DNA of 64,000 nucleotides, from NCBI RefSeq assembly GCF_014197915.1, contig NZ_JACIGK010000020.1, positions 24,419-88,418 on the forward strand, given 5' to 3'. This document shows, piece by piece, positions 35,369 through 45,630 of this stretch; the stretch's first letter is position 1, and every line of letters begins with the position of its first letter. A program made the translations under genes and the position numbers. The DNA is from Roseospira visakhapatnamensis. GTDB taxonomy: Bacteria; Pseudomonadota; Alphaproteobacteria; Rhodospirillales; Rhodospirillaceae. Under the pieces are notes generated by a model. It saw nothing but the letters and a program-made list of their open reading frames with translations, did no database searches and had not been told where the DNA came from.

Positions 35369-36163
35369 ATGACCGCCTATCAGACGTTGCTGCTGGACCG
35401 CGCCGACGGCGTGGCGAGGCTCACCCTGAACCGCCCCGACAAGCTCAACAGCTTCACCACCGAGATGCATGCCGAACTTGCCGATGCCCTGGCCGTGGTG
35501 GCCGGCGACACGGCCGTGCGGTGCCTGCTGCTCACCGGGGCGGGGCGCGGGTTCTGCGCCGGTCAGGACCTGGGTGACCGCGCCGTCGCCCCCGGCGCCG
35601 AGGCCCCCAACATCGGCGAGTCGCTGGAGACGCGCTACAACCCGATGATGCGCGCGCTGAAGGCCCTTCAAGTCCCCGTGGTCTGCGCCGTCAACGGCGT
35701 CGCCGCCGGGGCCGGCGCCAACATGGCGTTGGCCTGCGACATCGTGCTGGCGGCCCGTTCGGCCCGCTTCGTCCAGCCGTTCTGCCGGCTTGGCCTGGTG
35801 CCCGACGCGGGCGGCACCTGGACCCTGCCGCGTCTGGTCGGCCCGGCGCGAGCCACGGCGTTGATGATGCTGGGTGACGCGGTCACGGCCGAGCAGGCGG
35901 CCCAGTGGGGCATGATCTGGCGGGTGGTGGACGACGCGGCGCTGAGGGACGAGGCCGGCGCCCTGGCCCGTCATCTGGCCACCCAGCCCACGCGGGGCCT
36001 GGCGCTGATCAAGACGGCGCTGGCCGCCACGTGGTCCAACGATCTCGACGCGCAACTCGACCTGGAACGCGACCTTCAGACCGTGGCCGGCGCGACCGAC
36101 GACTACCGCGAGGGTGTGCGCGCCTTCCTGGACAAGCGTCCGCCCACCTTCACGGGCCGCTAG
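35369..36163 (+). CDS. paaG: 2-(1,2-epoxy-1,2-dihydrophenyl)acetyl-CoA isomerase (PaaG)
   Basis: A 264-residue crotonase-fold enzyme that isomerises the ring epoxide of phenylacetyl-CoA to the oxepin. It matches E. coli PaaG nearly end to end: LNRPDKLNSF, LLLTGAGRGFCAGQDLGDR, the YNPMMRALKALQ segment, CAVNGVAAGAGANMALACDIV (oxyanion hole), PDAGGTWTLPRL with the catalytic Asp, WGMIWRVVDD and C-terminal DYREGVRAFLDKRPPTFTG. ATG 35369 gives the family N-terminus; a GTG at 35273 would add 32 residues. Its stop codon TAG is supplied by the first two bases of a MITE at 36161. Confidence 0.93.
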   Translation: MTAYQTLLLDRADGVARLTLNRPDKLNSFTTEMHAELADALAVVAGDTAVRCLLLTGAGRGFCAGQDLGDRAVAPGAEAPNIGESLETRYNPMMRALKALQVPVVCAVNGVAAGAGANMALACDIVLAARSARFVQPFCRLGLVPDAGGTWTLPRLVGPARATALMMLGDAVTAEQAAQWGMIWRVVDDAALRDEAGALARHLATQPTRGLALIKTALAATWSNDLDAQLDLERDLQTVAGATDDYREGVRAFLDKRPPTFTGR

Positions 36164-36234
36164 TGTCCTGAATCCGAAGTTCGTTACATCACTTGGCTGG
36201 CGCTGGACGAACTTCGGATTCAATCAGGACACTA
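36161..36234 (+). mobile_element. Short MITE-like element 1 (TAGTGTCCTGA ends)
   Basis: 74 bp with near-perfect terminal inverted repeats: TAGTGTCCTGAATCCGAAGT (36161 on) against its complement ending CAGGACACTA at 36234, differing by a 3-bp insertion. TA at both ends fits IS630/mariner TA target duplication. No coding capacity. The leading TAG is the paaG stop codon. Confidence 0.75.
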
Positions 36235-36249
36235 TTAACTATATGATTC

Positions 36250-36325
36250 TAGTGTGGTTTATGGATTTGAAGGTCCGTCCAGCGCTTCCCGACCAGGTCA
36301 TAGGAACTTCAAATCCACCACACTA
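36250..36325 (+). mobile_element. Short MITE-like element 2 (TAGTGTGG ends)
   Basis: 76 bp from TAGTGTGGTTTATGGATTTG to CAAATCCACCACACTA, inverted ends of about 24 bp with a few mismatches, flanked by TA. It lies 15 bp beyond element 1 and shares the outer TAGTGT but not the inner sequence, so it is a different family of the same superfamily. Confidence 0.72.
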
Positions 36326-36380
36326 GGCGCGTCCCTTCCGCCCCCTCCCGTTCCTCGCGCTCCAGGAGATGCGCCCCGCC

Positions 36381-37934
36381 ATGAGCCTTTCCCCGAGCCG
36401 GGCCCTTCCCGCCGCCGCCCCGGTCGGCCTTGTCGGCGCCGGCACCATGGGCGTGGGCATCGCCCAGGTGGCCGCCCAGGCCGGGCACCGGGTGATCTGG
36501 TACGACCGCACGCCGGAGGTCGCCCGCGCCGGCCGCGACGGCATCGCCGCCGTGCTGGGCAAGCGGGTGACGCGCGGCAAGATGGCCCAGGCGGACCTGG
36601 ACGCCGTGATGGCGCGCCTTCACTTGGTGGCGGATCTCGACGCCCTGGCCGACTGCCCGCTGGTGATCGAGGCGATCATCGAGGACATGGACGTCAAGCG
36701 CACCATCTTCGCCCGCCTGGAAGCGATTGTCGGCGATGACGCGGTGCTGGCCACCAACACCAGTTCCCTCTCCATCACCGCCATCGGCGGCGTCCTCCGC
36801 CGTCCGGAGCGCCTGGTGGGCCTGCACTTCTTCAATCCGGCGCCGCTGATGACCCTGGTCGAGGTGGTCAGCGGCCTGGCCACGGCGCCCGGCGTCGCCG
36901 ACGCCATGCTGGAAACCACCGCCGCCTGGGGCAAAAGCCCGGTGCACGCCCGCAGCACCCCGGGCTTCATCGTCAACCGGGTGGCCCGGCCGTTCTACGC
37001 CGAGGCCCTTCGCGTCCTTCAGGAGGGCGGCGCCGCGCCGGCCACCCTGGACGCCGTGATGCGCGAGTCCGGCGGCTTCCGCATGGGGCCGTTCGAGCTG
37101 ATGGACCTGATCGGCCATGACGTGAACCACGCGGTCACCAGCAGCGTCTTCGCCGCTTACGACCACGACCCGCGCTTCAGGCCGTCGCTGATCCAACGCG
37201 AGTTGGTGGAGGCCGGCTGGCTGGGCCGCAAGAGCGGGCGCGGCTTCTACGGGTACGGACCGGACGCCGCCGCGCCGCACCCCGAGACCGCCGAGTCCAT
37301 GCCCGCGCCCGGCGCCGTGGCCGTCGAGGGCGACCTGGGACCGGCCGCCGCGCTGGCCGATCTGGCCGAGGCCGCCGGCCTGGCCATGACGCGCGCGCCC
37401 CACGCCGTGACCGGCCCCGGCGACGGCTGCGTCCGCCTGGACGGGGGTGTCGTGCTGTGCCTGACCGACGGTGGGCTGGCCACCGCCACCGCCCGCGCCG
37501 AGGACGAGGCAGAGTTGATCGCCTTCGACCTGGCGCTGGACTACGCCAGCGCGCCGCGCGTCGCCCTGGCCCCGGCGGACCAGGCCAGCGCCGAGGCGCT
37601 GCGCGCGGCGGTCGGCTTCTTTCAGGCGCTGGGCAAGGCGGTGTCGGTGCTGGACGACGTGCCCGGCCTGATCGTGTTCCGCACCGTCTGCATGCTGGCC
37701 AACGAGGCCGCCGACGCCGTCAACCAGGGCGTCGCCGACCCCGCCGATGTGGACACGGCCTTGCGGACCGGCGTGAACTACCCGCTTGGCCCGTTGCGCT
37801 GGGCGGACGCGCTCGGGCTGGCGCGTGTCCTGGGGGGCCTGGACCGTCTGGCCGCGACCTATGGGGAGGACCGCTACCGCGCCTCGCCCCTGCTGCGCCG
37901 CAAGGTCCTGGGAGGAACCCGCTTCCATGGATGA
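36381..37934 (+). CDS. paaH: 3-hydroxyadipyl-CoA dehydrogenase (PaaH)
   Basis: A 517-residue NAD-dependent 3-hydroxyacyl-CoA dehydrogenase: Rossmann motif VGAGTMGVGIAQVAAQAGH, TNTSSLSITAIGGVLRRPERLVGLHFFNPAPLM with the catalytic His, the STPGFIVNRVARPFYAEALRVLQEG substrate domain, and a second 3HCDH_C unit near 415-510, as in PaaH of phenylacetate degradation, which oxidises 3-hydroxyadipyl-CoA. ATG 36381 is preferred over 36369 because AGGAG at 36364-36368 leaves correct spacing. The end overlaps paaI by eight bases. Confidence 0.92.
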   Translation: MSLSPSRALPAAAPVGLVGAGTMGVGIAQVAAQAGHRVIWYDRTPEVARAGRDGIAAVLGKRVTRGKMAQADLDAVMARLHLVADLDALADCPLVIEAIIEDMDVKRTIFARLEAIVGDDAVLATNTSSLSITAIGGVLRRPERLVGLHFFNPAPLMTLVEVVSGLATAPGVADAMLETTAAWGKSPVHARSTPGFIVNRVARPFYAEALRVLQEGGAAPATLDAVMRESGGFRMGPFELMDLIGHDVNHAVTSSVFAAYDHDPRFRPSLIQRELVEAGWLGRKSGRGFYGYGPDAAAPHPETAESMPAPGAVAVEGDLGPAAALADLAEAAGLAMTRAPHAVTGPGDGCVRLDGGVVLCLTDGGLATATARAEDEAELIAFDLALDYASAPRVALAPADQASAEALRAAVGFFQALGKAVSVLDDVPGLIVFRTVCMLANEAADAVNQGVADPADVDTALRTGVNYPLGPLRWADALGLARVLGGLDRLAATYGEDRYRASPLLRRKVLGGTRFHG

Positions 37935-38372
37935 CGCCGCCCGCCAGGCCCTGGCCGAGGCCAGCGCCCGTGCCCTGGCCTCGCGCGATCACACCGCCCG
38001 GCATCTGGGGATCGCCATCGAGGCGGTCCGTCCCGGCTACGCCCGCGCGGTCATGGAGGTGCGACCCTTCATGGTGAACGGGCACGACATCCTGCACGGC
38101 GGCATCTGCTTCACCCTGGCCGACACCGCCTTCGCCTATTGCTGCAACAGCCACGACGTGGTGACGGTGGCCAGCGCCTGCTCGATCTCGTTCCTGGCGC
38201 CGGGCAAGCGGGGCGACCGGCTGGTGGCCGAGGCCGTCGAGGTGATCAAGAAGGGCCGCGCGGGCGTCACCGACGTCACCGTCACCAATCAGAACGGCGA
38301 GATCCTGGCCGTGTTCCGGGGCAATTCGCGCACCTTGTCCGGCCGGGTCACCGAAGGGGAGGACCCTCCGAT

Positions 38373-38376
<4 letters not shown>
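37927..38376 (+). CDS. paaI: Hydroxyphenylacetyl-CoA thioesterase (PaaI)
   Basis: A 149-residue hotdog-fold thioesterase. The motif [24 protein letters not shown] carries the catalytic Asp and the HGG turn; [21 protein letters not shown] and [19 protein letters not shown] complete the PaaI signature. It is thought to rescue CoA from dead-end hydroxyphenylacetyl-CoA during phenylacetate degradation. Overlaps paaH upstream and paaJ downstream (ATGA), so the three are translationally coupled. Confidence 0.92.
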
Positions 38377-39578
<1,202 letters not shown>

Positions 39579-39674
39579 ACTGCCCGTCCCATTCTTGTTT
39601 TTTTCCGCAGACTCAACCCAATGACTTCAGGCAAGCAACAGACCGCCCGCACGGGCGCCCAGGGGGAGGGAAGC

Positions 39675-40988
39675 ATGGACCTGACCAAGCGTCCGCTGGA
39701 ACACGAACTGGATCCCATCGAGATCGCCACCCGCGACCAGATCAGCGCCGTGCAGACGCGGCGCATGGCCTGGAGCCTACGGCACACCTACGAGAACGTG
39801 CCGCACTTCCGGGCCCGCTGCGAGGCGCAAGGCGTGCACCCCGATGATTTCCGGACGCTGGACGACCTGCCCCGCTTCCCCTTCACCACCAAGCAGCATT
39901 TGCGCGAGACCTACCCCTTCGGCAGCTTCGCGGTGCCCCTGAGCGAGGTGGTGCGCATCCACGCCTCCTCCGGCACCACCGGCAAGCCGACCGTGGTCGG
40001 CTACACCCGCGCCGACATCGACCTGTGGGCGACGGTGATGGCGCGGTCCATCCGCGCCGGCGGCGGCCGCCACCACAGCCGGATTCACGTGTCCTACGGC
40101 TACGGCCTGTTCACCGGGGGCCTGGGCGCCCACTACGGCGCCGAGAAGCTGGGGGCCACCGTCATCCCCGTGTCGGGCGGCCAGACCGAGAAACAGGTAC
40201 AGCTCATCAAGGATTTCGCGCCCGACATCATCATGGTCACCCCGTCCTACATGCTGGTGATCGCCGATGCCATGGAACGCCACGGCATGGACCCGCGCGA
40301 CTGCTCGCTGTCCATCGGCCTGTTCGGGGCCGAGCCCTGGACCGACGAGATGCGCGCGCAACTGGAACAGCGCCTGGGCATCGATGCCATCGACATCTAC
40401 GGCCTGTCGGAGATCATCGGCCCCGGCGTGGCGCAGGAGTGCATCGAGACCAAGGACGGCCTGCATATCTGGGAGGATCACTTCTATCCGGAGATCATCG
40501 ACCCGGAGACCGGCGCGGTGCTGCCCGACGGACACCTGGGCGAACTGGTGCTGACCAGCCTGACCAAGGAGGCCATGCCCGTCGTCCGCTACCGCACCCG
40601 GGACCTGACGCGCCTGATGCCCGGCACGGCCCGGTCCATGCGGCGCATGCAGAAGATCACCGGACGCTCGGACGACATGCTCATCATCCGGGGCGTCAAC
40701 GTCTTCCCAAGCCAGATCGAGGAACTGTTGCTCCGGGACGACCGGCTGTCGCCGCACTATCAGCTTGAACTGCGCCGCGACCGGCACCTGGTCCACCTGA
40801 CGGTGAAGGCGGAGCTCCGCCCCGGCCTCCATGACCAGAGCGCGCGCGCCGGCGCCGCCAGGGACCTCCAGCACCAGATCAAGTCCTACATCGGGATCTC
40901 CAGCACCGTCGAGGTCGTCGGCGAGGGGACCCTGGAGCGCTCGCAAGGCAAGGCCAAGCGCGTCGTGGACTTGCGCGACGTCGAGTAG
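39675..40988 (+). CDS. paaK: Phenylacetate-CoA ligase (PaaK)
   Basis: A 437-residue ANL enzyme that activates phenylacetate to phenylacetyl-CoA, the entry step. Family hallmarks: LRHTYENVPHFRARCEAQGV, PFTTKQHLRETYPFG, P-loop IHASSGTTGKPTVVGYT, IDIYGLSEIIGPGVAQEC, LTSLTKEAMPVVRYRTRDLT and GRSDDMLIIRGVNVFPSQIE, with a C-terminal Lys-bearing SQGKAKRVVDLR. ATG 39675 follows GGAGGGAAGC; an in-frame ATG at 39621 exists. 96 bp after paaJ, probably the last gene of the operon. Confidence 0.94.
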   Translation: MDLTKRPLEHELDPIEIATRDQISAVQTRRMAWSLRHTYENVPHFRARCEAQGVHPDDFRTLDDLPRFPFTTKQHLRETYPFGSFAVPLSEVVRIHASSGTTGKPTVVGYTRADIDLWATVMARSIRAGGGRHHSRIHVSYGYGLFTGGLGAHYGAEKLGATVIPVSGGQTEKQVQLIKDFAPDIIMVTPSYMLVIADAMERHGMDPRDCSLSIGLFGAEPWTDEMRAQLEQRLGIDAIDIYGLSEIIGPGVAQECIETKDGLHIWEDHFYPEIIDPETGAVLPDGHLGELVLTSLTKEAMPVVRYRTRDLTRLMPGTARSMRRMQKITGRSDDMLIIRGVNVFPSQIEELLLRDDRLSPHYQLELRRDRHLVHLTVKAELRPGLHDQSARAGAARDLQHQIKSYIGISSTVEVVGEGTLERSQGKAKRVVDLRDVE

Positions 40989-41007
40989 GAGGGGATGCTG
41001 GCGGGGC

Positions 41008-41027
41008 GCGGGCGCGTCGCCGCCCGC
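41008..41027. terminator. Hairpin between convergent paaK and flavin reductase genes
   Basis: GCGGGCG-CGTCGC-CGCCCGC, a perfect 7-bp stem lying exactly between the two convergent coding regions. No T-run, so the terminator role is tentative. Confidence 0.4.
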
Positions 41028-41540
41028 TTACCGGGCGGTGGGCGGCGCGTCCGCGAGCCGATTGTAGCCGCCGGCGTAGTAGATCAGCGGCCGTCCCTCC
41101 GGGTGGCATCGCAGAGAGGTGACGGCCCCGATGATGATGTCATGGTCTCCGCCGGCCACCACCGACTCCATGCGGCACTCGATGACCGCCAGGGACTCGG
41201 GCAGGATCGGGCAACCATTGCGGGCCGCCTCCACCTCCAGCTCCAGGAATCGCGCCTCGCGCGGGCCGGCGAATCGTCGCGACAGGGCCTGCTGGCCCTC
41301 GGACAGGATATTGACCGCGAATGGGCCGGCGTGGAAGACGGCGAGGTCGTGGACGTCCCGGTTCAGGCAAATCAGAATGAGCGGCGGGTCCAGGGACAGC
41401 GACGCGAACGCGCTGACCGTCAGGCCAACGGGCGTCCCCGTGGCATCCCGGGCGGTCACGACAGTGACCCCGGAAGCAAAACGGCTCAAAGTGTTACGGA
41501 AGGACTGGGGATCAACGGTCATGCACGGGACCTTGTTCAA
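41028..41540 (-). CDS. Flavin reductase-like (split-barrel FMN) protein
   Basis: A 170-residue flavin reductase of the HpaC/DIM6 type: FRNTLSRFASGVTVVTARDATGTPVGLTVSAFASLSLDPPLILICLN, FAVNILSEGQQALSRRFAG and HDIIIGAVTSLRCHPEGRPLIYYAGGY. Such proteins supply reduced flavin to two-component monooxygenases. Met7 is an equally good start. The position next to paaK suggests a link to aromatic oxidation, but no partner monooxygenase is adjacent. Confidence 0.88.
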   Translation of the reverse strand: MNKVPCMTVDPQSFRNTLSRFASGVTVVTARDATGTPVGLTVSAFASLSLDPPLILICLNRDVHDLAVFHAGPFAVNILSEGQQALSRRFAGPREARFLELEVEAARNGCPILPESLAVIECRMESVVAGGDHDIIIGAVTSLRCHPEGRPLIYYAGGYNRLADAPPTAR

Positions 41541-41842
41541 GGGGCCTCGTTCACGGGACCTCGGTCACGGGACACAGGAACAGCACCCGGACGACGGCGG
41601 GGTCACGGCCCGGGATGCTCACGGTTGCGCCGGGCTGTTGGCGTGGTCTTTACCGCATCGTGACGAGACCGCCAATGTTTGATTTCCTTTGGCGGAATTG
41701 GGATGTTCGGGTATCCCGGCTTTGGGGGCGGTCGCCGAATGGTCGGAGAATGGCCGTGGCACGACCCGCCCCCATCCCGGGACCGGCCACCACTGTCCGG
41801 ATGCCGATCGTCGGCAAACCAATCAGCGGTTAAAGGACACCG
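41541..41842 (+). other. 302-bp divergent spacer without recognised features
   Basis: Between the flavin reductase and the second motA. Apart from the AAAGGA ribosome-binding site before 41843, no promoter, repeat or gene was convincing; a TGGCAC at ~41755 lacks the -12 half of a sigma-54 site. Confidence 0.3.
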
Positions 41843-42700
41843 ATGCTCGTCATCATTGGCACCATTGTGGTTACTGTCAGCGTGTTGGGCGGCTACGCGC
41901 TTGCGGGCGGACACCTGGACGTCCTTTGGCAGCCATTCGAGTTCGTGATCATCTTCGGCGCGGCCTTCGGGTCGATGGTCATCGGCAGCCCGAAAACGGT
42001 GCTGATGGGGACCATCAAGGCCATCGGCCCCATGATGAAAGGTCCGAAGTACAAGAAGGACAGCTACATGGAGCTGTTGAGCCTTCTGTACTCCCTGTTC
42101 AAACTGGCCAAGACCAAGGGCGACCTGGCGCTGGAAAGCCATGTGGAAAAGCCCGATGAAAGCTCGATTTTTCAGAAATTCTCAGGGTTCTCTTCCAATC
42201 ATCACAATCTAGAGTTCCTTTGCGACTATCTCAGGCTTTTGACGCTTGGCACCAACAATGCCCATGAAGTCGAAACCATCATCGATGCCGAGATTGAAGC
42301 CCATCACAAGGAACACCATGCCGTCGCCGAGGCCGTGATCACCATGGCCGACGCCATGCCCGCCCTGGGCATCGTCGCCGCCGTGCTGGGCGTGATTCAC
42401 ACCATGGGCTCGATCACCGAGCCGCCGGAGGTCCTGGGCCACCTGATCGGCGCCGCCCTGGTGGGCACGTTCTCGGGCGTGTTGCTGTCCTATGGCTTCT
42501 TCGCGCCGTTCGGACGCGCCATCGGCACGGCCTATGACTCCGACACCGAATACCTGAACTGCATCAAGGCCGCCCTGCTGGCCCACATGCAGGGATACGC
42601 GCCGCAAGTGTCGATCGAGTTCGCCCGCAAAATCCTGCCGCCGTCTGTTCGGCCCAGCTTTGCCGAGGTTGAAGATGCCGTGACGAACCTGTCAGAGTAG
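41843..42700 (+). CDS. motA: Flagellar motor stator protein MotA
   Basis: A 285-residue E. coli-type MotA: N-terminal helices (MLVIIGTIVVTVSVLGGYAL; PFEFVIIFGAAFGSMVIG), a cytoplasmic loop beginning KTVLMGTIKAIGPMMKGPKYKKDSYMELLSLLYSLF, and helices 3-4 ADAMPALGIVAAVLGVIHTMGSI and LIGAALVGTFSGVLLSYGFF, with the proline residues expected near the channel. It pairs with the MotB 150 bp downstream to form the proton-driven stator. Distinct from the PomA-like protein at 23478. Confidence 0.95.
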   Translation: MLVIIGTIVVTVSVLGGYALAGGHLDVLWQPFEFVIIFGAAFGSMVIGSPKTVLMGTIKAIGPMMKGPKYKKDSYMELLSLLYSLFKLAKTKGDLALESHVEKPDESSIFQKFSGFSSNHHNLEFLCDYLRLLTLGTNNAHEVETIIDAEIEAHHKEHHAVAEAVITMADAMPALGIVAAVLGVIHTMGSITEPPEVLGHLIGAALVGTFSGVLLSYGFFAPFGRAIGTAYDSDTEYLNCIKAALLAHMQGYAPQVSIEFARKILPPSVRPSFAEVEDAVTNLSE

Positions 42701-42851
42701 AGAAGCCTTCTTCGAAAGAGGTCCGTCGGCGTCCCTTCACCACGCGTTCAGGGTCGCCTGGTATGCTGTCGCGGAGACGGTTCGGCAGCGGGGCTTTAAC
42801 CCGCGACCGGACCGGGACACGGGCAGGCGGGCCGGAGCAGAAGAGGACGGC

Positions 42852-43883
42852 ATGGCCGACGAAAAGAACTCCATCATCATCAAGCGCGTCAAGAAAGGCG
42901 GGCACGCGGCCCATGGCGGGGCGTGGAAGGTGGCTTACGCCGACTTCGTGACGGCCATGATGGCGTTCTTCCTGTTGCTATGGCTGTTGAATTCGGTGAC
43001 CGAAGAACAACTGGAGGGGATTTCCAACTACTTCGCTCCCACCGCCGTCTCCTCCAGTTCCAGTGGCGCGGGCGGCATGCTGGGCGGGCAGGTCGTCGGC
43101 GAGGGCGCCAACCAGGCGCAAACCTCCCTCAGCAGCAGCCAGCCCACGTTGCCGCCGCCCACCGTCGGCCTGGGCGGGCAGGACTTCACCGACCCGGCCG
43201 AGGGCCTGACCCTGGACGAGACCCAGCCCGACTTCCCCAGCGGCGAGGGCGAGAACATGGGCGACGGCCAGGGACCCGCGAGCGAGGGCGAGGCGGGCAA
43301 TACCGCCGCCGAACAGGCGGCCGAGGACGCGCAGCAGGCCAGCTTCGACGACGCCGCCCAGGCCCTGCGCCAGGCCATCCAGGCGGTCCCCGATCTGGAG
43401 AAGCTCCAGGACAGTCTGATGATCCAGGAGACGCCGGACGGGCTGCGCATCCAGTTGACCGATCAGGACCGGCTGGCCATGTTCCCCGGCGGATCGTCGG
43501 CCATGTATGAGCACACCCGCGTGATGCTGCGTCTGGTGGCCGAGGCCATCAAGGATCTGCCCAACGACGTCATCGTCACCGGCCATACCGATAACGCCGC
43601 CTTCCTCGACCCCACCGGCTACAGCAATTGGGAGCTGTCGGCCGACCGCGCCCTGGCCAGCCGGCGCGTGCTGCTGGCCTCGGGCATCGATCCGGCGCGC
43701 ATCGACGGCATCATGGGCAAGGCCGACACCGATCCCCTGGTCCCCGAGGACCCGGCCGACCCCCGCAACCGGCGAATCGACATCGTCCTGCTGCGCGACG
43801 CGGAGCTGTTCGAGCAGGCGCAGGATGAACGCATCCCCACCCTGCCCAGCATCATCGACCTGACACCGGCCGAGAACCTGTAG
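42852..43883 (+). CDS. motB: Flagellar motor stator protein MotB
   Basis: A 343-residue proton-type MotB: basic N-terminus (IIIKRVKKGGHAAHGGAWKVA), single helix YADFVTAMMAFFLLLWLLNS with the critical Asp, a long Ser/Gln/Gly-rich periplasmic linker (about 65-170) and an OmpA-like peptidoglycan-binding domain (VIVTGHTDN, NWELSADRALASRRVLL, PRNRRIDIVLLRD). GAAGAGGAC precedes the ATG. Forms the stator with the preceding MotA. Confidence 0.95.
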   Translation: MADEKNSIIIKRVKKGGHAAHGGAWKVAYADFVTAMMAFFLLLWLLNSVTEEQLEGISNYFAPTAVSSSSSGAGGMLGGQVVGEGANQAQTSLSSSQPTLPPPTVGLGGQDFTDPAEGLTLDETQPDFPSGEGENMGDGQGPASEGEAGNTAAEQAAEDAQQASFDDAAQALRQAIQAVPDLEKLQDSLMIQETPDGLRIQLTDQDRLAMFPGGSSAMYEHTRVMLRLVAEAIKDLPNDVIVTGHTDNAAFLDPTGYSNWELSADRALASRRVLLASGIDPARIDGIMGKADTDPLVPEDPADPRNRRIDIVLLRDAELFEQAQDERIPTLPSIIDLTPAENL

Positions 43884-43967
43884 CGGGCTGCGGAAAGCGT
43901 GACGGAGGTTCCACCGTCCTGGAGCTGGGTCACCCCCACCCTCTCGGCGTGTCTGGACCGGCCCCCG

Positions 43968-44726
43968 TCAGCGCCGGTCGGCGCGCACTGTCTCCAGAAC
44001 TTCGCGATAATATCGGTGGAAGGGCCCCTCGGGACCCGTCGAACGGGTCCGGGCAAGGTTGGCTTCCAGCACCGGCGCTTGCGCGTCCGCGAACGCGGTC
44101 GGATCAACGTCCGGAAGGCGCGGCAGCAGGGTGGTGAAACTGAGGGCCAGCGTGCCGGTGACCCCCCGGCGCGGATCGACGCGCTTCAGGTCCTGCAGAA
44201 CGTTTGGGGACAGGCGCAACCGGCTCTCGGCATACGCCCGCAGCAGCGGCGCCTGTGCCTGAAGCGCGGCCTTCTCGGCATCGAAGGCCATGCGGTTGAG
44301 GATGTGTCCGTCTTCGTAGACCAGCGGCGCGGCCGCCGACACATCGCAGATCCAGTCGGGGCGCGGCGTCAGGGAATCGGATTGATCGTCCTCGCGCCGA
44401 CGCGGGTCGAACGGCATGGCGCGACACCGCACCGGCTTGACCTCATGGACAGCGCAGCGGTTGTCGGCGGTCAGGTCCGGGCAGGGCATCGCTGGCGGCA
44501 GGTAGGCCATGGGAGACACAAGGACGGCCACGGTCCGGTGACGCCCGAGACTGACCTCCAGGCCGAGCCGGCGCACGGTCTCGAACGTGCGCGCCCCTTT
44601 CGGCACCGGCATCCAGACCAACGCCAGCGGCACCCGCCCGGCGCGTTCCAGGGCTTCTTCGACCGTCAGCGGCAGCATGCCGTAACAACAACGCCCGCAT
44701 AGGGTGCATTGGAAGTGGCGATCCAT
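43968..44726 (-). CDS. YkgJ-family cysteine cluster protein
   Basis: A ~252-residue protein beginning MDRHFQCTLCGRCCYG, the CxxCxxCC cluster of the zinc/iron-chelating YkgJ family, with further Cys in PCPDLTADNRCAVHEVKPVRCRAMPF. The function is unknown; metal binding is inferred from the motif. ATG 44726 is chosen because GGGAG precedes it and the cysteine cluster is N-terminal in relatives. It follows the YchJ-like gene on the same strand. Confidence 0.85.
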   Translation of the reverse strand: MDRHFQCTLCGRCCYGMLPLTVEEALERAGRVPLALVWMPVPKGARTFETVRRLGLEVSLGRHRTVAVLVSPMAYLPPAMPCPDLTADNRCAVHEVKPVRCRAMPFDPRRREDDQSDSLTPRPDWICDVSAAAPLVYEDGHILNRMAFDAEKAALQAQAPLLRAYAESRLRLSPNVLQDLKRVDPRRGVTGTLALSFTTLLPRLPDVDPTAFADAQAPVLEANLARTRSTGPEGPFHRYYREVLETVRADRR

Positions 44727-44761
44727 GGCGACTCCCGCCGTTCGACGATCCACGGAAGGAC

Positions 44762-45247
44762 TCAGGCTCCGCAACACTTCTTGTATTTTTTCCCGGAGCC
44801 GCAGGGGCACGGATCGTTACGGCCCACCTTCACCACCCGGCGCGGCGCGGACCTCGGGTTTGCCTCCCCGCCGGCCACCTGCCAGGCGCCCTGCGCGTCA
44901 CGCTCGAAGCGGGCCCGCTCATGGTGAAAGCGGTTCTGTCCCTTGTACCGAAAGCGGGCGACATACTCGACCTCGCCCGCATCATCATCAGGGCCGCCAC
45001 CCGCCACGGCATGAACCTCCAGGCCGTCCCATCGGGCATCGGTCGCAATGCTCCGCGCCTCGATGGGATCGAAATCGACCCGGGCTTCGACGGACATGGT
45101 CCGGACCAGATGATCGATATCACCGCGGGTGTAGGCCACGTACCGTGACCGCATCAGCGCCTCCGCCGTTGGTGCCGGCGTGCCCGCCAGCAAAGGCCCG
45201 CAACAGGCCTCCAGGTCTTGTCCCGAACCACACGGACAGCGTTCCAT
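44762..45247 (-). CDS. YchJ-family SEC-C motif protein
   Basis: A ~161-residue UPF0225/YchJ-like protein. SEC-C zinc motifs sit at both ends: [22 protein letters not shown] and the C-terminal [17 protein letters not shown]. The central [17 protein letters not shown] and [25 protein letters not shown] form the NTF2-like core. Function unknown. ATG 45247 has AGAGG upstream at good spacing; two earlier in-frame starts exist. Confidence 0.88.
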   Translation of the reverse strand: MERCPCGSGQDLEACCGPLLAGTPAPTAEALMRSRYVAYTRGDIDHLVRTMSVEARVDFDPIEARSIATDARWDGLEVHAVAGGGPDDDAGEVEYVARFRYKGQNRFHHERARFERDAQGAWQVAGGEANPRSAPRRVVKVGRNDPCPCGSGKKYKKCCGA

Positions 45248-45396
45248 GGTCATCCTCTTTCCCTGCACCAGCGTCCCCCGCCAGACTGCGGATGGAACTC
45301 TAGCAACGCGCCTTTCCGGTTGCGAGTGTGTTCTGAAACCACCGCGCCAAGGCCTTGAAAACGAGGGACTTCCAGGTTACTCGATCGGCTAACGCA

Positions 45397-45474
45397 CGCA
45401 CTCTCCGCGAAGCCCGTGGCAAGGTCGAGAGCGGGCGCATGATCGGAAAGCTAGTTCTGGAGGGGTGGGGCTGA
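45397..45474 (+). pseudogene. 3' remnant of a zinc-type/quinone oxidoreductase gene
   Basis: The frame ending at TGA 45472-45474 reads TLREARGKVESGRMIGKLVLEG, the typical C-terminus of MDR-family quinone oxidoreductases (SGRMIGKVVL). Nothing of the rest of the gene is present upstream, so only the last ~25 codons survive. It marks a breakpoint just before the biotin operon. Confidence 0.6.
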
Positions 45475-45481
45475 CACGCGC

Positions 45482-45630
45482 CGCGCCGACGTCATCGGCG
45501 TCGTCCCCAACAGCGAAGCCGTCATCCGGCTGGTCGGCGCCCTCCTCCTGGAGCAGAATGGCGAGTGGGCCGTCCAGCGGTCCCGCGACAGGAGCGTCGA
45601 GACCACGGCCTCGCTTTCTAAGGAGTCGAG
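45482..45630 (+). pseudogene. IS256-family transposase C-terminal remnant
   Basis: The frame from 45488 reads DVIGVVPNSEAVIRLVGALL followed by LEQNGEWAVQRSRDRSVETT, which matches the C-terminal tail of IS256/mutator transposases (pattern: FPNxAAxxRLVGALLLEQNDEWAVQ). The catalytic core is absent. This fragment belongs to a different copy from the relic at 3062-3620, which lacks the C-terminus. Confidence 0.78.

Noticed and set aside
41740..41790. Sigma-54 promoter before the second motA
   Set aside because: TGGCAC is present but the required GC element at the -12 position is not.
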